This document shows, in pieces, positions 8,829-19,632 of a stretch of DNA of 64,000 bases (positions are counted from its first letter, which is position 1; each line of letters starts with the position of its first letter). Where the stretch lies: positions 1,178,001 through 1,242,000 of the forward strand of contig JBCAML010000002.1 in assembly GCA_038503075.1 (NCBI GenBank). Reading direction: 5' to 3'. This DNA comes from Gyromitra esculenta (lineage: Eukaryota; Ascomycota; Pezizomycetes; Pezizales; Discinaceae). A program made the position numbers and the translations under genes. The notes under the pieces are model-generated. The model searched no databases, had not been told where the DNA came from, and was given only the letters and a program-made list of their open reading frames with translations.

Positions 8829-11449
8829 CCAGTGATGAGAAGTGCTTCTTCGTCAAACCGTTGGGGAGGTTTCGTGATGCGATCAGATCTCCTTAATGCT
8901 TCCTGGAAACTCAACGTCGTTCTCTCTTTTTCTTTCCTAGTTTTTGGCGGTTCCCAAGCGTTCTTCTGTGTTTCGAGATGAGGAAAGATTGAGGATGCTG
9001 GTGCTCTCGAGTTCCTTGGAGGGGTTTTTGGTGCTTCTGATTCTCCTCCCGTCTCTTCTACTTTCTCTCCTTTTCCTTCCTTCTCTTTATTCTTTTCTGA
9101 TACAGGTTTTGGCGCTGGGTTATTGCTAGGGCCGGAATCGGAATCGGAATCGGTATCGGAGTCAGAGCTATCTTCAGAACTGGAGTCGGAAACATTTGTT
9201 CTTATATCCCCCTTTGCTTTCGACTCCTGTTTGATGAATCGAACGTCTCTGCTTCTTATGACTTTCTTGAGGCTTGGAACATATACCCTGTATTCCCCCG
9301 CTGTTTGTCCATACCCACAAACCTTCCCTTCAACTGCCCTTGGTTCAAGCTTGCTTCCTGGTTTCCGGGCTTCTTCTGGTATGTGTGCATAGGCGATTTC
9401 GCCAAAGCATCGGAGGTGAGATATAGAGGGTTTGTATCCGTTATAGGCTTCGAAAGGTGTTTTATCGATGCTTCGATGCGGTACTCGGTTTTTCACGTGT
9501 GTGAGCATACTCACCCCCTCTGCCCAAAGATTTCGGGGTAACCCTGACGTGATTCCTACCGTTCTTACCATGTCCTGAATGGTTCTATTGAACCTTTCTG
9601 CCACTCCATTAGATTCATGGGAGTAGGGGACTGAGGTTTCATGAGTAATTCCCCTCTTTCTGAACTCTTCTATCAGCCCTTGGTTCACATACTCCCCACC
9701 ATTATCCGTTCGAAACCTCTTAACTTTTCCCCCTGTCCTTCTTTCCATATTGACTATGTAAGTTTTGATGGCTTCTGTTGCATCGCTCTTATTCCTGAGT
9801 AAGTAAATGGTCGCAAATCGGCTGAAGTCGTCAATGAAGGACATGAAATAGTGATATCCTCCTGGTGCTTCAACTGGGAAACGTCCGCTGAGATCAGAGT
9901 GAACGAGTTCGAGTTTCTGAGTTTGTGGTGAGGTTGAGGGAGGTCGAGGTAGTTTCGTTGATTTGCCCATGAGGCAACTAGAGCAAGGACTAAAGGTGTT
10001 GGGTAATTGGTCGCCGTCTCTTACTAACTGTTTAAGCTTGGTTAAGGCAGATGAGGGGAGATGTCCGAGTCTTTCATGCCAATCGATCAAGGTGATCATC
10101 GCCGATATCCCTTGTTTCAAATCTAGGATATAAAGGTTTCTATTTTTGTTGAGGGTAGCAATGGCTTGAATCTGGCCTTCTTTCAAAATTGACAGTTTGT
10201 CGCCTTTACCTTCTAGAGTTAGTCCTTTCTCTGCGAGTTTTCGCCATGAGATCAGGTTGGTTGTTCCTAGCTTTGGTACATGGAGGACTTTGTCAAGTTT
10301 GATGGATCTTAAACTTCCTTGGATGTTGACGGTGGTAAAGCCGGTAATGTTGAGTTTATCACCGGGGACTGTGACCGTCCCGGTTGCTGTCTGTTTGTCA
10401 GAAAAGGCTGACCCGGACATGTGATCAGTAGCGCCTGTGTCGAGAATCCATTCTTCCTGTTGTCCGGTGTTGGTAGCTAATGCTGTTGCATCCATCCAGG
10501 TTAGATCAAGGTCCTCTTCGACCCATCCACTAAGGTCCACTTCGTTCATGGCGCTCTCAAACTGAGGGTAGTCGACGTCGATGAAGCAAAAGTCCATAAA
10601 CGATGCTGTCCATCCTTCGGCTGTGATTTCAACTACGTTGGTCTCTGTTTTCTCTTCCCTCTTTTTGGCTTTCCGTTTTCGGCAATCTTTCTGGAGGTGC
10701 CCTATATAGGTGTCCCCATTCTTCTTGCAGAAAGAGCATTCTTTGGAGGTATCTCGTTTGAAGGCTCCTTTGGTTCTGCTTGCGTTGAACGACTCGGTTG
10801 CCTGAGTGGACAGTTCCTTGCGTGTGGCGATATCCATAAGTTTGTCGTAAACGTCTTGGTATGTTACCTTCTCTTTGGTTTGAAGATTATCGACAACATT
10901 GTCGAGGGATTCATGCCGGAGTGTCATCAGTAGGAAGGAGCCTTTGGCTTCGACGTTGTTGGATAATTTGTTCATGATCTGACCGAAGGATTCGGTGGCG
11001 TCGTTTTTGTACTGTTCGGTTCTCTCGTTGAGTTCTTTCCAGGCTGTGGCGAAGGTGGAAACGTGTTCTTTGAGGGATACATCGGGAGTGTACTGGAGGT
11101 TGAAAACTCTGGCTGCGAGTTGATGAAGGGTGCTTGTCGTCCTTCTGTCGAACATGTCTTCAAGATTCTTCCACATGACGGAGGCGTTAGCTGAAGGAAC
11201 CATGGAACCGAAGACTTCTCCGTCGACGTTCTGAACCAGGAAAGCCTTGGCCCAAATGTTCTTCTTTTTCCACGACGTTACCCCTTCTTCGTCAGTGCTG
11301 ACGGGTATGGTGAGTGTCCCAAGCATGAGGGTATCAGCATCGTAATATTCGAGCATGATAATTGCTGCCGCTCGCCATCGTGGGTAGTCAGCTTGACTGG
11401 CAAGAATGACTTTAAGTGTGGGAATGCGCTCGTGAGTAGAGGATGACAT
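8824..11449 (-). pseudogene. Copia polyprotein, N-terminal half: gag, protease, integrase
   Basis: The first ATG is at 11449; a TTG three codons earlier is not a credible start. The frame stays open to the Gypsy insertion and then reads into the Gypsy LTR. Domains in order: a UBN2/gag-like region (residues 1-215); a variant zinc knuckle CX2CX9HX4C near 238-256; an aspartic protease with DTGA at about 337; a GAG-pre-integrase HHCC module (HERLGHLP ... CSSCLMGK); and an rve integrase core (HSDLSGRFP, FRTDNGGEY, then the E in SNGVAERFNRT). A Ser/Asp-rich acidic linker comes before the insertion. No internal stop or frameshift was found. Function is lost only through the insertion. Confidence 0.92.
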
Positions 11450-11558
11450 GTTGATCAAGGTAAAAAGTTCTTCTTATTGCGGGGTATCTTCGTTTTTAGG
11501 CGCAGGTAGTCGGAAGTAACAAAAGCTGCTATAGGATTCTTTTTAAATGGAATCCTCC

Positions 11559-11570
11559 GGGCTCATAACC
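11559..11570 (-). promoter_or_regulatory. Copia primer-binding site matching the initiator-Met tRNA anticodon arm
   Basis: On the plus strand GGGCTCATAACC abuts the 5' LTR. It equals the anticodon stem-loop sequence of eukaryotic initiator tRNA-Met (CAU anticodon flanked by GGGCU and AACC). The element RNA is therefore complementary to the internal part of the tRNA, not its 3' end. This is the arrangement known for Drosophila copia, where a cleaved tRNA half is the primer. Confidence 0.8.
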
Positions 11571-11802
11571 TTTTGAAAACGAGTAGATAGTGTAGTGAAT
11601 AAATGACTATTTTGATGATGATCTAACTATAAAACTCCTCCAGTTATATACTCTTTGTTCCTCATACAATAATCTCGTTACTATAAGAAAATATGCCCGT
11701 CAGGTAAATAACAAAAAGATCTTCCGTCAGCCCAACATCCATCCGTGTTACTCTGTATGTTTAGCTACAATAGTATTGTAGGTGAGAGCACCTATTCCAA
11801 CA
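11571..11802 (-). repeat. Copia 5' LTR
   Basis: 232 bp, three substitutions relative to 1208-1439. Two of the three are at CpG sites on one strand. It abuts the initiator-tRNA-like primer-binding site on its inner side and ACGAC on its outer side. Confidence 0.93.
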
Positions 11803-11807
11803 ACGAC
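11803..11807. repeat. Copia target-site duplication, right copy
   Basis: ACGAC, identical to 1203-1207. Confidence 0.85.
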
Positions 11808-14131
11808 ATTCTCTTCTAGAAGTACAGTACAGCACTCTTAGCTTTTTGAAAAGTGGTAGTGAGTAAATATTTCCAAGGGCTCTAAACTCAATGACATTGT
11901 ACCCCGATAGAGGTTCTGCATCTTACTTCCACATTTTAAGTCCAAAGAAATAATTTTATTCAATTTTATAAGCTAACCTAGGATTCTAACCATTGTAGAA
12001 CTAGGTACCACTAATGTATGAGGAGCAGCGCTCAAGCACTTTAATTTTGAGAGTTTTTATGCACCCTGTTTGAACACGAGTTTCTTTTGTAGGTCCAAAG
12101 GGCCTGATATCTAGGATTAGCCATCGTTAAGATGGAAGAACCAACGGAATGCTTGAGTATTTGATTTAAGCTTCTAATCTTAAGTGAAAGCAAGATTCCC
12201 TATGGAAAACGGCATAGCCTCGAAACTAAAACTATGATCAAGGACCTATATGAGCTTCACTTCAGACTTACTTACCATATTTGCTTGTAAAGCTCAATCA
12301 GTGTTTATTATCTAGGATCGGAAGAAAAGAAATTCCACAACCCAATTGAAAACTTATCCGGTAAGTAGTCACTCAATTAGGATTAACTGTAATTTTAGTA
12401 TCAATCAATCCTATTCGAGGGCTTTATCCTATGATTTACTGTACATCTCCCGGCGGTTAGGTTTGACATGCTTGCTGTTGCATGGCAGGGAGAAAGATCA
12501 GTATGCGGCATGCACCGTCCTCATGCCACTTTCTAGATGCAAAGGATCCGACAGCTCCGATTCCTTGAGGAATCTGATTAGTTTCATATCTAAGGGCTTG
12601 CTAATCGTTAGCGGGGAGATAGGATCACATAAAGGCGGGGAACGGGACTAGCCCCGAGCTAGCCCCGAAAAGTATTAGACCATGCTGGCAAAAGGGAAAA
12701 TAGTGAATTGTAAGAAGTTTTAAAGACAAGAATAAAGCTTTAATATCTTGGTGGAAACAAGTTCTCGACCTTTTATCGCGTTGACGGGATAAGCTTTCGC
12801 CAAGATGCTTGTCCTTCGACTGAATAGAAGCTTGTACACCACTGCATACTGAGTATCTCGAAGATAGTCTCTTAGGATTAAAAGAACTGAGGCCATAGCT
12901 TACTCTCTATGAAATTTGACTAGCGGCATTAAAAAGAAACTTTTATGTGGTAGTGAAACAATCTAACTAGTTTCTTATCACCGGTGAATGTGATTTAGGC
13001 CAAGCCCAACACAAATGCGGAAAGAAATTGCAAATTGTGAATAACTTAGAAATCAAGTTTCTGGATAAAATTGAGATTTTTGATGTGATTTTCTCTGATA
13101 CGTGACTATATCCTCTCTCGCCTTAGATTTCTCTTCCTACGTTTACCTTGCTGGTCCATGTAACGGGGTGAGATTTTGCGCAGAAATCTTGATTAATAGA
13201 AACACCAAAGTAAAGCTGACTTATCTGTAGGCCTATTTGAGCACCATATCAGCTACATTTACTATTAGAGGTTCCTTCAACTCCTCTCTTAAGCTATAAG
13301 GTGGATAAGGAGTACGCATACAGTCTTTTGTTCATCAAATGCGGATATACATGTATATGACGAACAAGAAGATTACCCAACCGAGGCACGGATACAAGAC
13401 TAGACTTGGTTTTGAGCATGGTCTTATCCTCGGGTTAATTCTTCACTTTTGTTGATACTTTCTTGATGACTACCTTGATAAATGATATATTACTTTCCAC
13501 ACCAGGACGCGTGTGATAAAGTTGAGTATTAGAAGCCTCTCAACTACGTTTTTTTGGATGCAAGCGCAACTCCAGGAGCCTCCTTAGTTTTTTCTAGTGA
13601 CTAGGGTAGCCTGGTAGTATCCAGAAGGCTGATCTCAAAATATCTGAAATATCTGAAACTCCTATTGTAGATATCCGGTTTAGGTGTTATGCGGGATGAA
13701 CTACTAGATTTGGTAATGAGTAATCAAAAGTACATGAACGTTGGGAGCAGGCGCTCCGACTAGGAAGTTACGCAATGGGTACACGTCCCGTAGCATACCG
13801 TATTTATTTGATGGTAATTTATGACAAGCGAGTAGAATGCCGAGGTTCCGATTCCTGGGAATTTCTGGGGGCCATTTGCACTTTAGTAACCTTTGCGTTG
13901 TATTAACGAATGTTGGACTAGATATCAAAACAGTAGATATCTGCCGCGTGTACAGACTATTTGGTTTCATAAAGATTGTTACATGATACAAAAGACTCGT
14001 TTTTCTGATTGCAAGAATTTCGACGTATACATTTAGACACAATAACATCGGGGGAAAAAAACATAACGTGTAATGAAGAGATTGAAGCCCGGTCCACCAT
14101 AAATAAGGAAATCCAAACAGAATAAAAGGAC
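11808..14131. other. AT-rich intergenic DNA
   Basis: I see no gene here. Frames are short, codon use is unstructured and no family motif appears. It contains one TACATGTA palindrome (13348-13355). Confidence 0.55.
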
Positions 14132-16842
14132 CTAACTCGAGTCGTCTCCGTATATCTTTTTATTGTCAGGAGGCAAAAGTGAAAGATCCGGAATATCCAG
14201 ATGGAAGAACGGGGTGTCATTTGAAATTAAGGCACCCCAGTGATCTTGGTCATCATCACCACCTTTCTCAGCAAGGCTGAGATCATACTCGTCTTGAGTG
14301 CGGAATCTTTTGTCCTTATAGTCCGTATTCGTGATATACTTCTTCACCCGGTTCTTGAGATCGTTCGCCTCAGGGCTATTACTCTGGGAACTGGAACCAG
14401 CATGGGGGGGATTCCTTGCCATGACAGGCGCAACTTCGGTAAAGTCCCTTAAAGGCACTCCATACCCAAATCCTCCGGCAATCAAGGCACGGCGAACCCA
14501 AGGAGAGACGATTTTAGCGAAGTGGAACTCAACTTCTCGATCGGCATACTTATTGATTTGATGGCGGGCATCAACAAGACTCTGGATACCAGTTGAATCG
14601 ATTGTGGCTACAGCACTGAAATCAATAACGACGGCCCGCATCACGGGGCGTTTGTCGTTCAAAATATCTTCAGCTCTGAAACCAGACCGAGGACCGGGAT
14701 CTAAGTATGTTAGTCAATAATTTATTCTTGGTCTGTTTTGACGAACTCACCATTCCACGGGCGTTCTCCAAGAGTAGGGTATGCATTTGGTTTCCCGTGT
14801 TTTGTTATCCGTTTCGCTTCGTCCACAATACAATCAACCTGGCTAGAAGCATTGGGATATGTAAAAGACTCGCTGGGGCGGAACACGATCACTCCTGGCG
14901 GTGGATTTTTGATCCTGACGTCCGGGTTGATTGTCCTGCGGTCGATTGGGACCCAGACGTCCTTTGTATTTCTACCATCAGAAACCTGTAGCGTACCTAG
15001 AAATTGACCACGTGGACGAGCGATACGCCAGAGGAGGAGACCCAAAGAGCCTAGCGAAATTTAGTAAGAACTGCTCTCAGTCGGTCGGCTCACTACTTAC
15101 AGCCAGTTGCAGCATATATTCCATTTTCAACGTTGGTAAAGATGATGATGAACACAGCAGCCAGGAAAATGACTGCCTCTATAGGTTGAACACGCCAAAA
15201 GACGATCAGCTGACGAGGATGGGTCATCAAGTCTCCAACAGCATGGATAATCACACTTCCTAGATGTCAGTTTTAAATCTTGAATGTTATGGATATGGTA
15301 CTCACGCTGCTAATCCTGCCATGGGAATGAAGTAGAAAGCATCCGTGAGTGCATATAGTGCCAAGAGAACCACTAGACCAGTGATTATACCAGCGGCTGG
15401 TGTGCGAACGCCAGACTTAGATTTGAGAGCGGTGCGCGAAAACGATCCAGTTGCTGGATAAGCACCGAAAAAGGTTCCAATAATGTTCGTGGCACCGATA
15501 GCAATGACTTCCTGGTTTGGATTGATCTTATAGTCATTGATCCTTCCGAAAGCTTTCCCAATAGAAATATGCTCGAGCAATAGGATGATGGTCTTTCCCA
15601 GTGCCAGTTAATATCGTTTTGTGAACTAACACAAGTGGTTTACATACAGCAACAGGAATATGGGGCATAATAGCCTGGACGAGTGGAGTATCAATCCTTA
15701 AGGGGCCAACGTGTCGAAACCCTCTAGGAACATCCTTCAAGATGAAGATTCGAGCCTTGCCTTTAGGATCATGCCGTGTAAGAAGCCAGGAAGCCAAGGT
15801 AACGATAATAACCACAACACCATTTCTCGTGACACTCATGAAAAAGAATTTCCGCTTGTGTTGTGGGTACTTCTTGGTCAGTTTTTTCAACACCCAGCGG
15901 ATGAAATAAAGCCCAAATAGAGCAGTGAATCCGAAAGCAGCATCGAGTTTAGCATCTGGCAAGTGTTTTAATGTGTTTATTATAACCATATATGATGCAT
16001 CTCGAGTGTTGAACATCTTCTGGACACCGATAAGTGCAGGGATTTGAGTTGTCGCAATAGTGAAAGCGCTTCCTGTCACGAATCCAGCAACAGCAGGAGC
16101 TAGATAGATAGGGTCAGTAAATTTATACCTATGGATGGATGCAAACAACATACCTGGGATGAATTCTAGGATAAATCCAACTCGAAGGAGACCGATTCCG
16201 ATTGAAATAGCTCCGCATATTAAAGCCAGAGCTGAACCTATCTCTGGGGCCGAATATTCATCACCGTGTATTTCCCTAACATGAGTGATAACTTTGGCAA
16301 CCTCAAGGGTCATCACAGCGACAGGCTAAAAAGGGTTTTAGTTGAATATGGGCTCAACAGTTTAGATCTCAATATACTCACACCAATGGTAACATCTTTG
16401 CTGGTAGCAAAGAAGCAATAAATAAAAACACCAACAAAACTCGAATACAAGCCATATTCAGGGCCCATAAAGGCAAGGAGAGCATAGCTCATCGACTGGG
16501 GAACAACAACAGCTCCAACGGTAAGGCCAGCAATAACCTACTAGAACTTAGTAATTGACACTTATGTGGATCTACGTGGTAAGGACCTACATCTCCAGTG
16601 AACCAGGTAAGATTGTAACGATAAATCCAAGTTGCAATCGGAAAGAGGGACTTGACGTAGTAAAGAAGTTGTCCTGGGATATCGCTAAAGGTGGTAGAAA
16701 CCCAATCTCTCACGGAGATGGTTCGATCGTGAAAATCTCCAACATCGGCGAGCTGAGGAGAATCTCTATTACCATAATCAATAACCTCTCCTCCAGGGTG
16801 CTTCTCGTCCGAAACAATGATCTTATCGTCGTTCTTAGGCAT
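14132..16842 (-). CDS. SUL1: SulP-family sulfate permease
   Basis: This is a plasma-membrane sulfate/proton symporter of the SulP (SLC26) family, homologous to yeast Sul1/Sul2 and Neurospora CYS-14. Eight exons close in phase to 780 residues: 16842-16591, 16537-16382, 16325-16154, 16099-15648, 15592-15306, 15255-15101, 15050-14751 and 14700-14132. Introns are 50-56 bp with good GT-AG signals. The start ATG at 16842 is the first in frame. The N-terminal half carries the SulP signature (AGLTVGAVVVPQSMSYALL) and about 10-12 hydrophobic segments. FGAYPATGSFSRTALKSKSG is the conserved family block. The last exon encodes a STAS domain (residues about 590-700, with IDSTGIQSL) and an acidic tail. The length equals that of Neurospora CYS-14. 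Specificity for sulfate over other SulP anions is inferred from homology. Confidence 0.95.
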
Positions 16843-19632
16843 AGTGAGTTTATTTAAGGACAAATTCTAGAGTTCAACCACCTAACAGCCTCCGTGTCTA
16901 GTGGAAGTGAAAGATGATAGTCAAGGAGGAGGACGAGGACAGTTTATCTCTCTTATATAAAAAAAACTAGCAGCTCATGTCACCAGTATCCACAAAAGAT
17001 ATTTAGTACTAGAGCACGGAGTTTACAGTGGCAGGAATCTGCAAGAATTACCGACACACGAAGTGGCATCATTCAAGCTGTCTCTGTCAGGTCGATATTC
17101 TCTCTAAGCCGGTCATAACTCTAAAGCATAGCTATCCCGCTAGTACCCCGAGATCCTTGCAAGGCACTGTCAATCTATCGTGGGGAAAACTGTAACTTTA
17201 TTTTATTTAGCCTATGGCCTTTTTGTTATGTCGAGGAAGCGAGGGTGTGGGGATGGTAGATAGAGTTGTTATCACAGATCTAGATAGTAATCTACCACAA
17301 AGGCAGGTGGAGGTGCTTCAGCGGACGGCGGGGCTGACGTACATACATGCAAACCGCGGCCTGTCCATGTATAACTTACAGCACGCAATCCGGAAGTGGA
17401 GTGTATACGACGGTTCTCAAATAGGCCGGCCTGCTAGGGGTTGAGATACTGAGAAGGAAATTTGTCATTCGATTCCAATTCTAAATCGTACTACATACCT
17501 AAAAATTAATTGTTTACTTATATGTACTCTAGTACTATAAATATTTATTAGCTGAAGACATCTCTCTTGAGCTTGATGAATGGGGCTCAAACAGTTGGCC
17601 ATCAAGTAATGTCGAGGACTGAAGCCTCGGATCGGCATGTATTCCCAATTGCAAAGCTTGTTGATTACCAAGTCGGATTCGTGAAATGCTGACCTTTATG
17701 CCGAACCCCTAGCGCTAACTAGTTTTTACTTGTGAATTATCACACAGAACCTCCCTAACCCTACAGCCAAACTAATACCGGAATTAGCCCGTTTTAAATC
17801 GAATAAATAAATTTTTATTATTTACCTCATTGTGGCTAGTAATATATTGGCCTTCTTCCCCTCTATGGAAACGGTCGAGCAGACTCGCCTGCAACTTTAC
17901 CTGTAGAATCGAAACCAATTTGCTTGAATTTTCCTTTCGGACTTTCCATGCTAAGGGTCTAGCCAGGAATTGCTGCCACATGCACCATATCACGAATCGC
18001 GTTGAAACTTATCGTTCTCAACTAACCTGTGTGTTTCTAATAAATTTCATTACACCAACCCTGAAAGACAGAACGAGACGTTGAAATTACCTTTACTGGT
18101 AGTGTTCACTAAGCTCCCACTACCCCACAGTCTAGGCCTTGCTGCAAGATCGATCTAGCGCGCCATACCGGTAGTACGGCAGTGGGAAGCAAGTACTCCA
18201 GAGAAAATAGCAAATATCCATAAGCCCTAACCCTACTCCCTACCCCCTGCGGGAAAATTCATCTTAAGAAAGGTCCTAGCCCTAGGTGCGCTATGTAGTA
18301 AGGAAGAGGATACTCGACCTCTACACGAAGAATTGGAAAGGAGCTAGTCATTCGTTCAAACAGATAGACGTATCCCAGCCACGACAAGATAACTACACGT
18401 ATACTTATATTGAATTTACTGAGCCCTATGTAGTTTTGGGATACATGTAGTTGTATTCAATGCAGTAACTTCAACTACACATGCGTACGTATGATTATGC
18501 TTCGCTCCAAAATATACTCTAAATATCTGCTCTTCAATACTGACTGTCCTGTTTCCTCCAGTACAGCGCCAAGCTGCCGAGTTGCCGGCGATCTTCAGGG
18601 ATGCTCGGATATGCCTTTCCGTGGCGCAAATGCTTGTTTTTTTTTTTGCCAGATAATCTGGATGACTACTATCGCCCTTTCGACTAATTGCTATAATTTG
18701 GACCGAGTTTTGGGCCCTGGGCGAAGTCTGAAAGTAACAGTCGTCTTCCTCCGAATCTCTAGCCTTGGGGAAACAAAATTTGTCTTTCTGCCTTATGGGG
18801 GTTACTCTCCTCCTATTATAGTGTGTGCACACGTTTATAATAGGCATTTCCCAGAGGCAAAACCTCACTAAAGTTTTGTCAAAGCACAAGCTCTCCTCCG
18901 CAAGACGCAATAAAAACCGAGATCCCGAAGTTTCCTGCCGAGCAAGCGATGCCGTTGATATCCGTTTAACCGACACGATTCCTCGAGTAGACAAGCCAAT
19001 GACTCCCTGATTAAAAAATTGGCTAACCTTGAGATTAGGACTTGTTTTTATCCTATTCTCACTTTTAGAAGACTCATATTTACGTGTAACCTTCGTAAAC
19101 CTGTTTGTATTAAGCTAAGTGCGCGCGTAGTTCTATAATACGTTGTTGAAGAATTCGTTGTTGCGGAGAAAGATCCCCCGTCTACTTTAACCTATGGGTG
19201 GAAAAGGTAGGACTATGAGACCAAGGGAAATTGCATGCAACCAAATGGTGTAGTGAATCACGAACCGTCACTCGTAGTTGCCCATATTTTATGTTGAGCA
19301 ATGGGGCGAAAAGGACTAAGGCTCAATACTCTGCAACACATCTCGTCTATATATACTCGTATAATAGCCTCGAAGTGCCCGTGTGCTTAGGTCTGTGTTT
19401 CTCACTAATTTCCGTCCCGAAGTCACGCCTGGGGAGCCCTGTATTAGGAAGCTTCTCCAGCACTTGAGTTAATTTTGAGATGGCCAAAATGTTTTACGTA
19501 GTAGTGGAGTACTAAAGGCCCCTTTCTAAAGGCAATAAAATAATCGTAACAAAACACAAAGCTTCAAAGTTTATGCTAGATACACCTGTTTCCCCCACCA
19601 CCCACCATATCTAATTTCATGCGGGAGGTTAT
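16843..19632. other. Intergenic region between permease and RPN2
   Basis: No convincing gene. It includes two copies of the telomere-like word CCCTAACCCTAC (17753-17764 and 18225-18236) and one TACATGTA (18442-18449). A 192-codon minus-strand frame (18994-18416) begins with TTG and shows no family motif; I do not call it. Confidence 0.5.
17753..18236. repeat. Pair of telomere-like CCCTAACCCTAC motifs
   Basis: Two exact 12-bp copies lie at 17753-17764 and 18225-18236, about 470 bp apart. The second sits in CCATAAGCCCTAACCCTAC, and a close relative, CCATAAGCCCTAGCCCTAG, lies at 45974-45992. They resemble short interstitial telomere repeats or Tbf1/RPG-type boxes. Function is unknown. Confidence 0.4.

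Larger units (their letters stand above)
1208..11802 (-). mobile_element. Ty1/Copia LTR retrotransposon, interrupted by a nested Gypsy element
   Basis: A complete minus-strand Copia element is bounded by 232-bp LTRs (1208-1439 and 11571-11802) and a 5-bp target duplication. The order on the coding strand is gag, protease, integrase, reverse transcriptase, RNase H, which is the Copia (Pseudoviridae) order. A Gypsy element occupies 2987-8823. If that insert and one copy of its GTCCT duplication are ignored, the two coding halves (11449-8824 and 2981-1429) total 4179 nt. That is divisible by three and corresponds to about 1392 residues, a normal Copia polyprotein length. The LTRs differ at three of 232 positions. 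The element was therefore probably coding-complete when the Gypsy landed in it. This copy can no longer make a full polyprotein. Confidence 0.95.

Noticed and set aside
12346..12651. 101-codon plus-strand frame
   Set aside because: No recognisable motif, isolated in AT-rich DNA; chance is the simpler reading.
18416..18994. 192-codon minus-strand open frame
   Set aside because: It starts with TTG, shows no domain, signal or splice context, and lies in a region with overlapping frames on the other strand.
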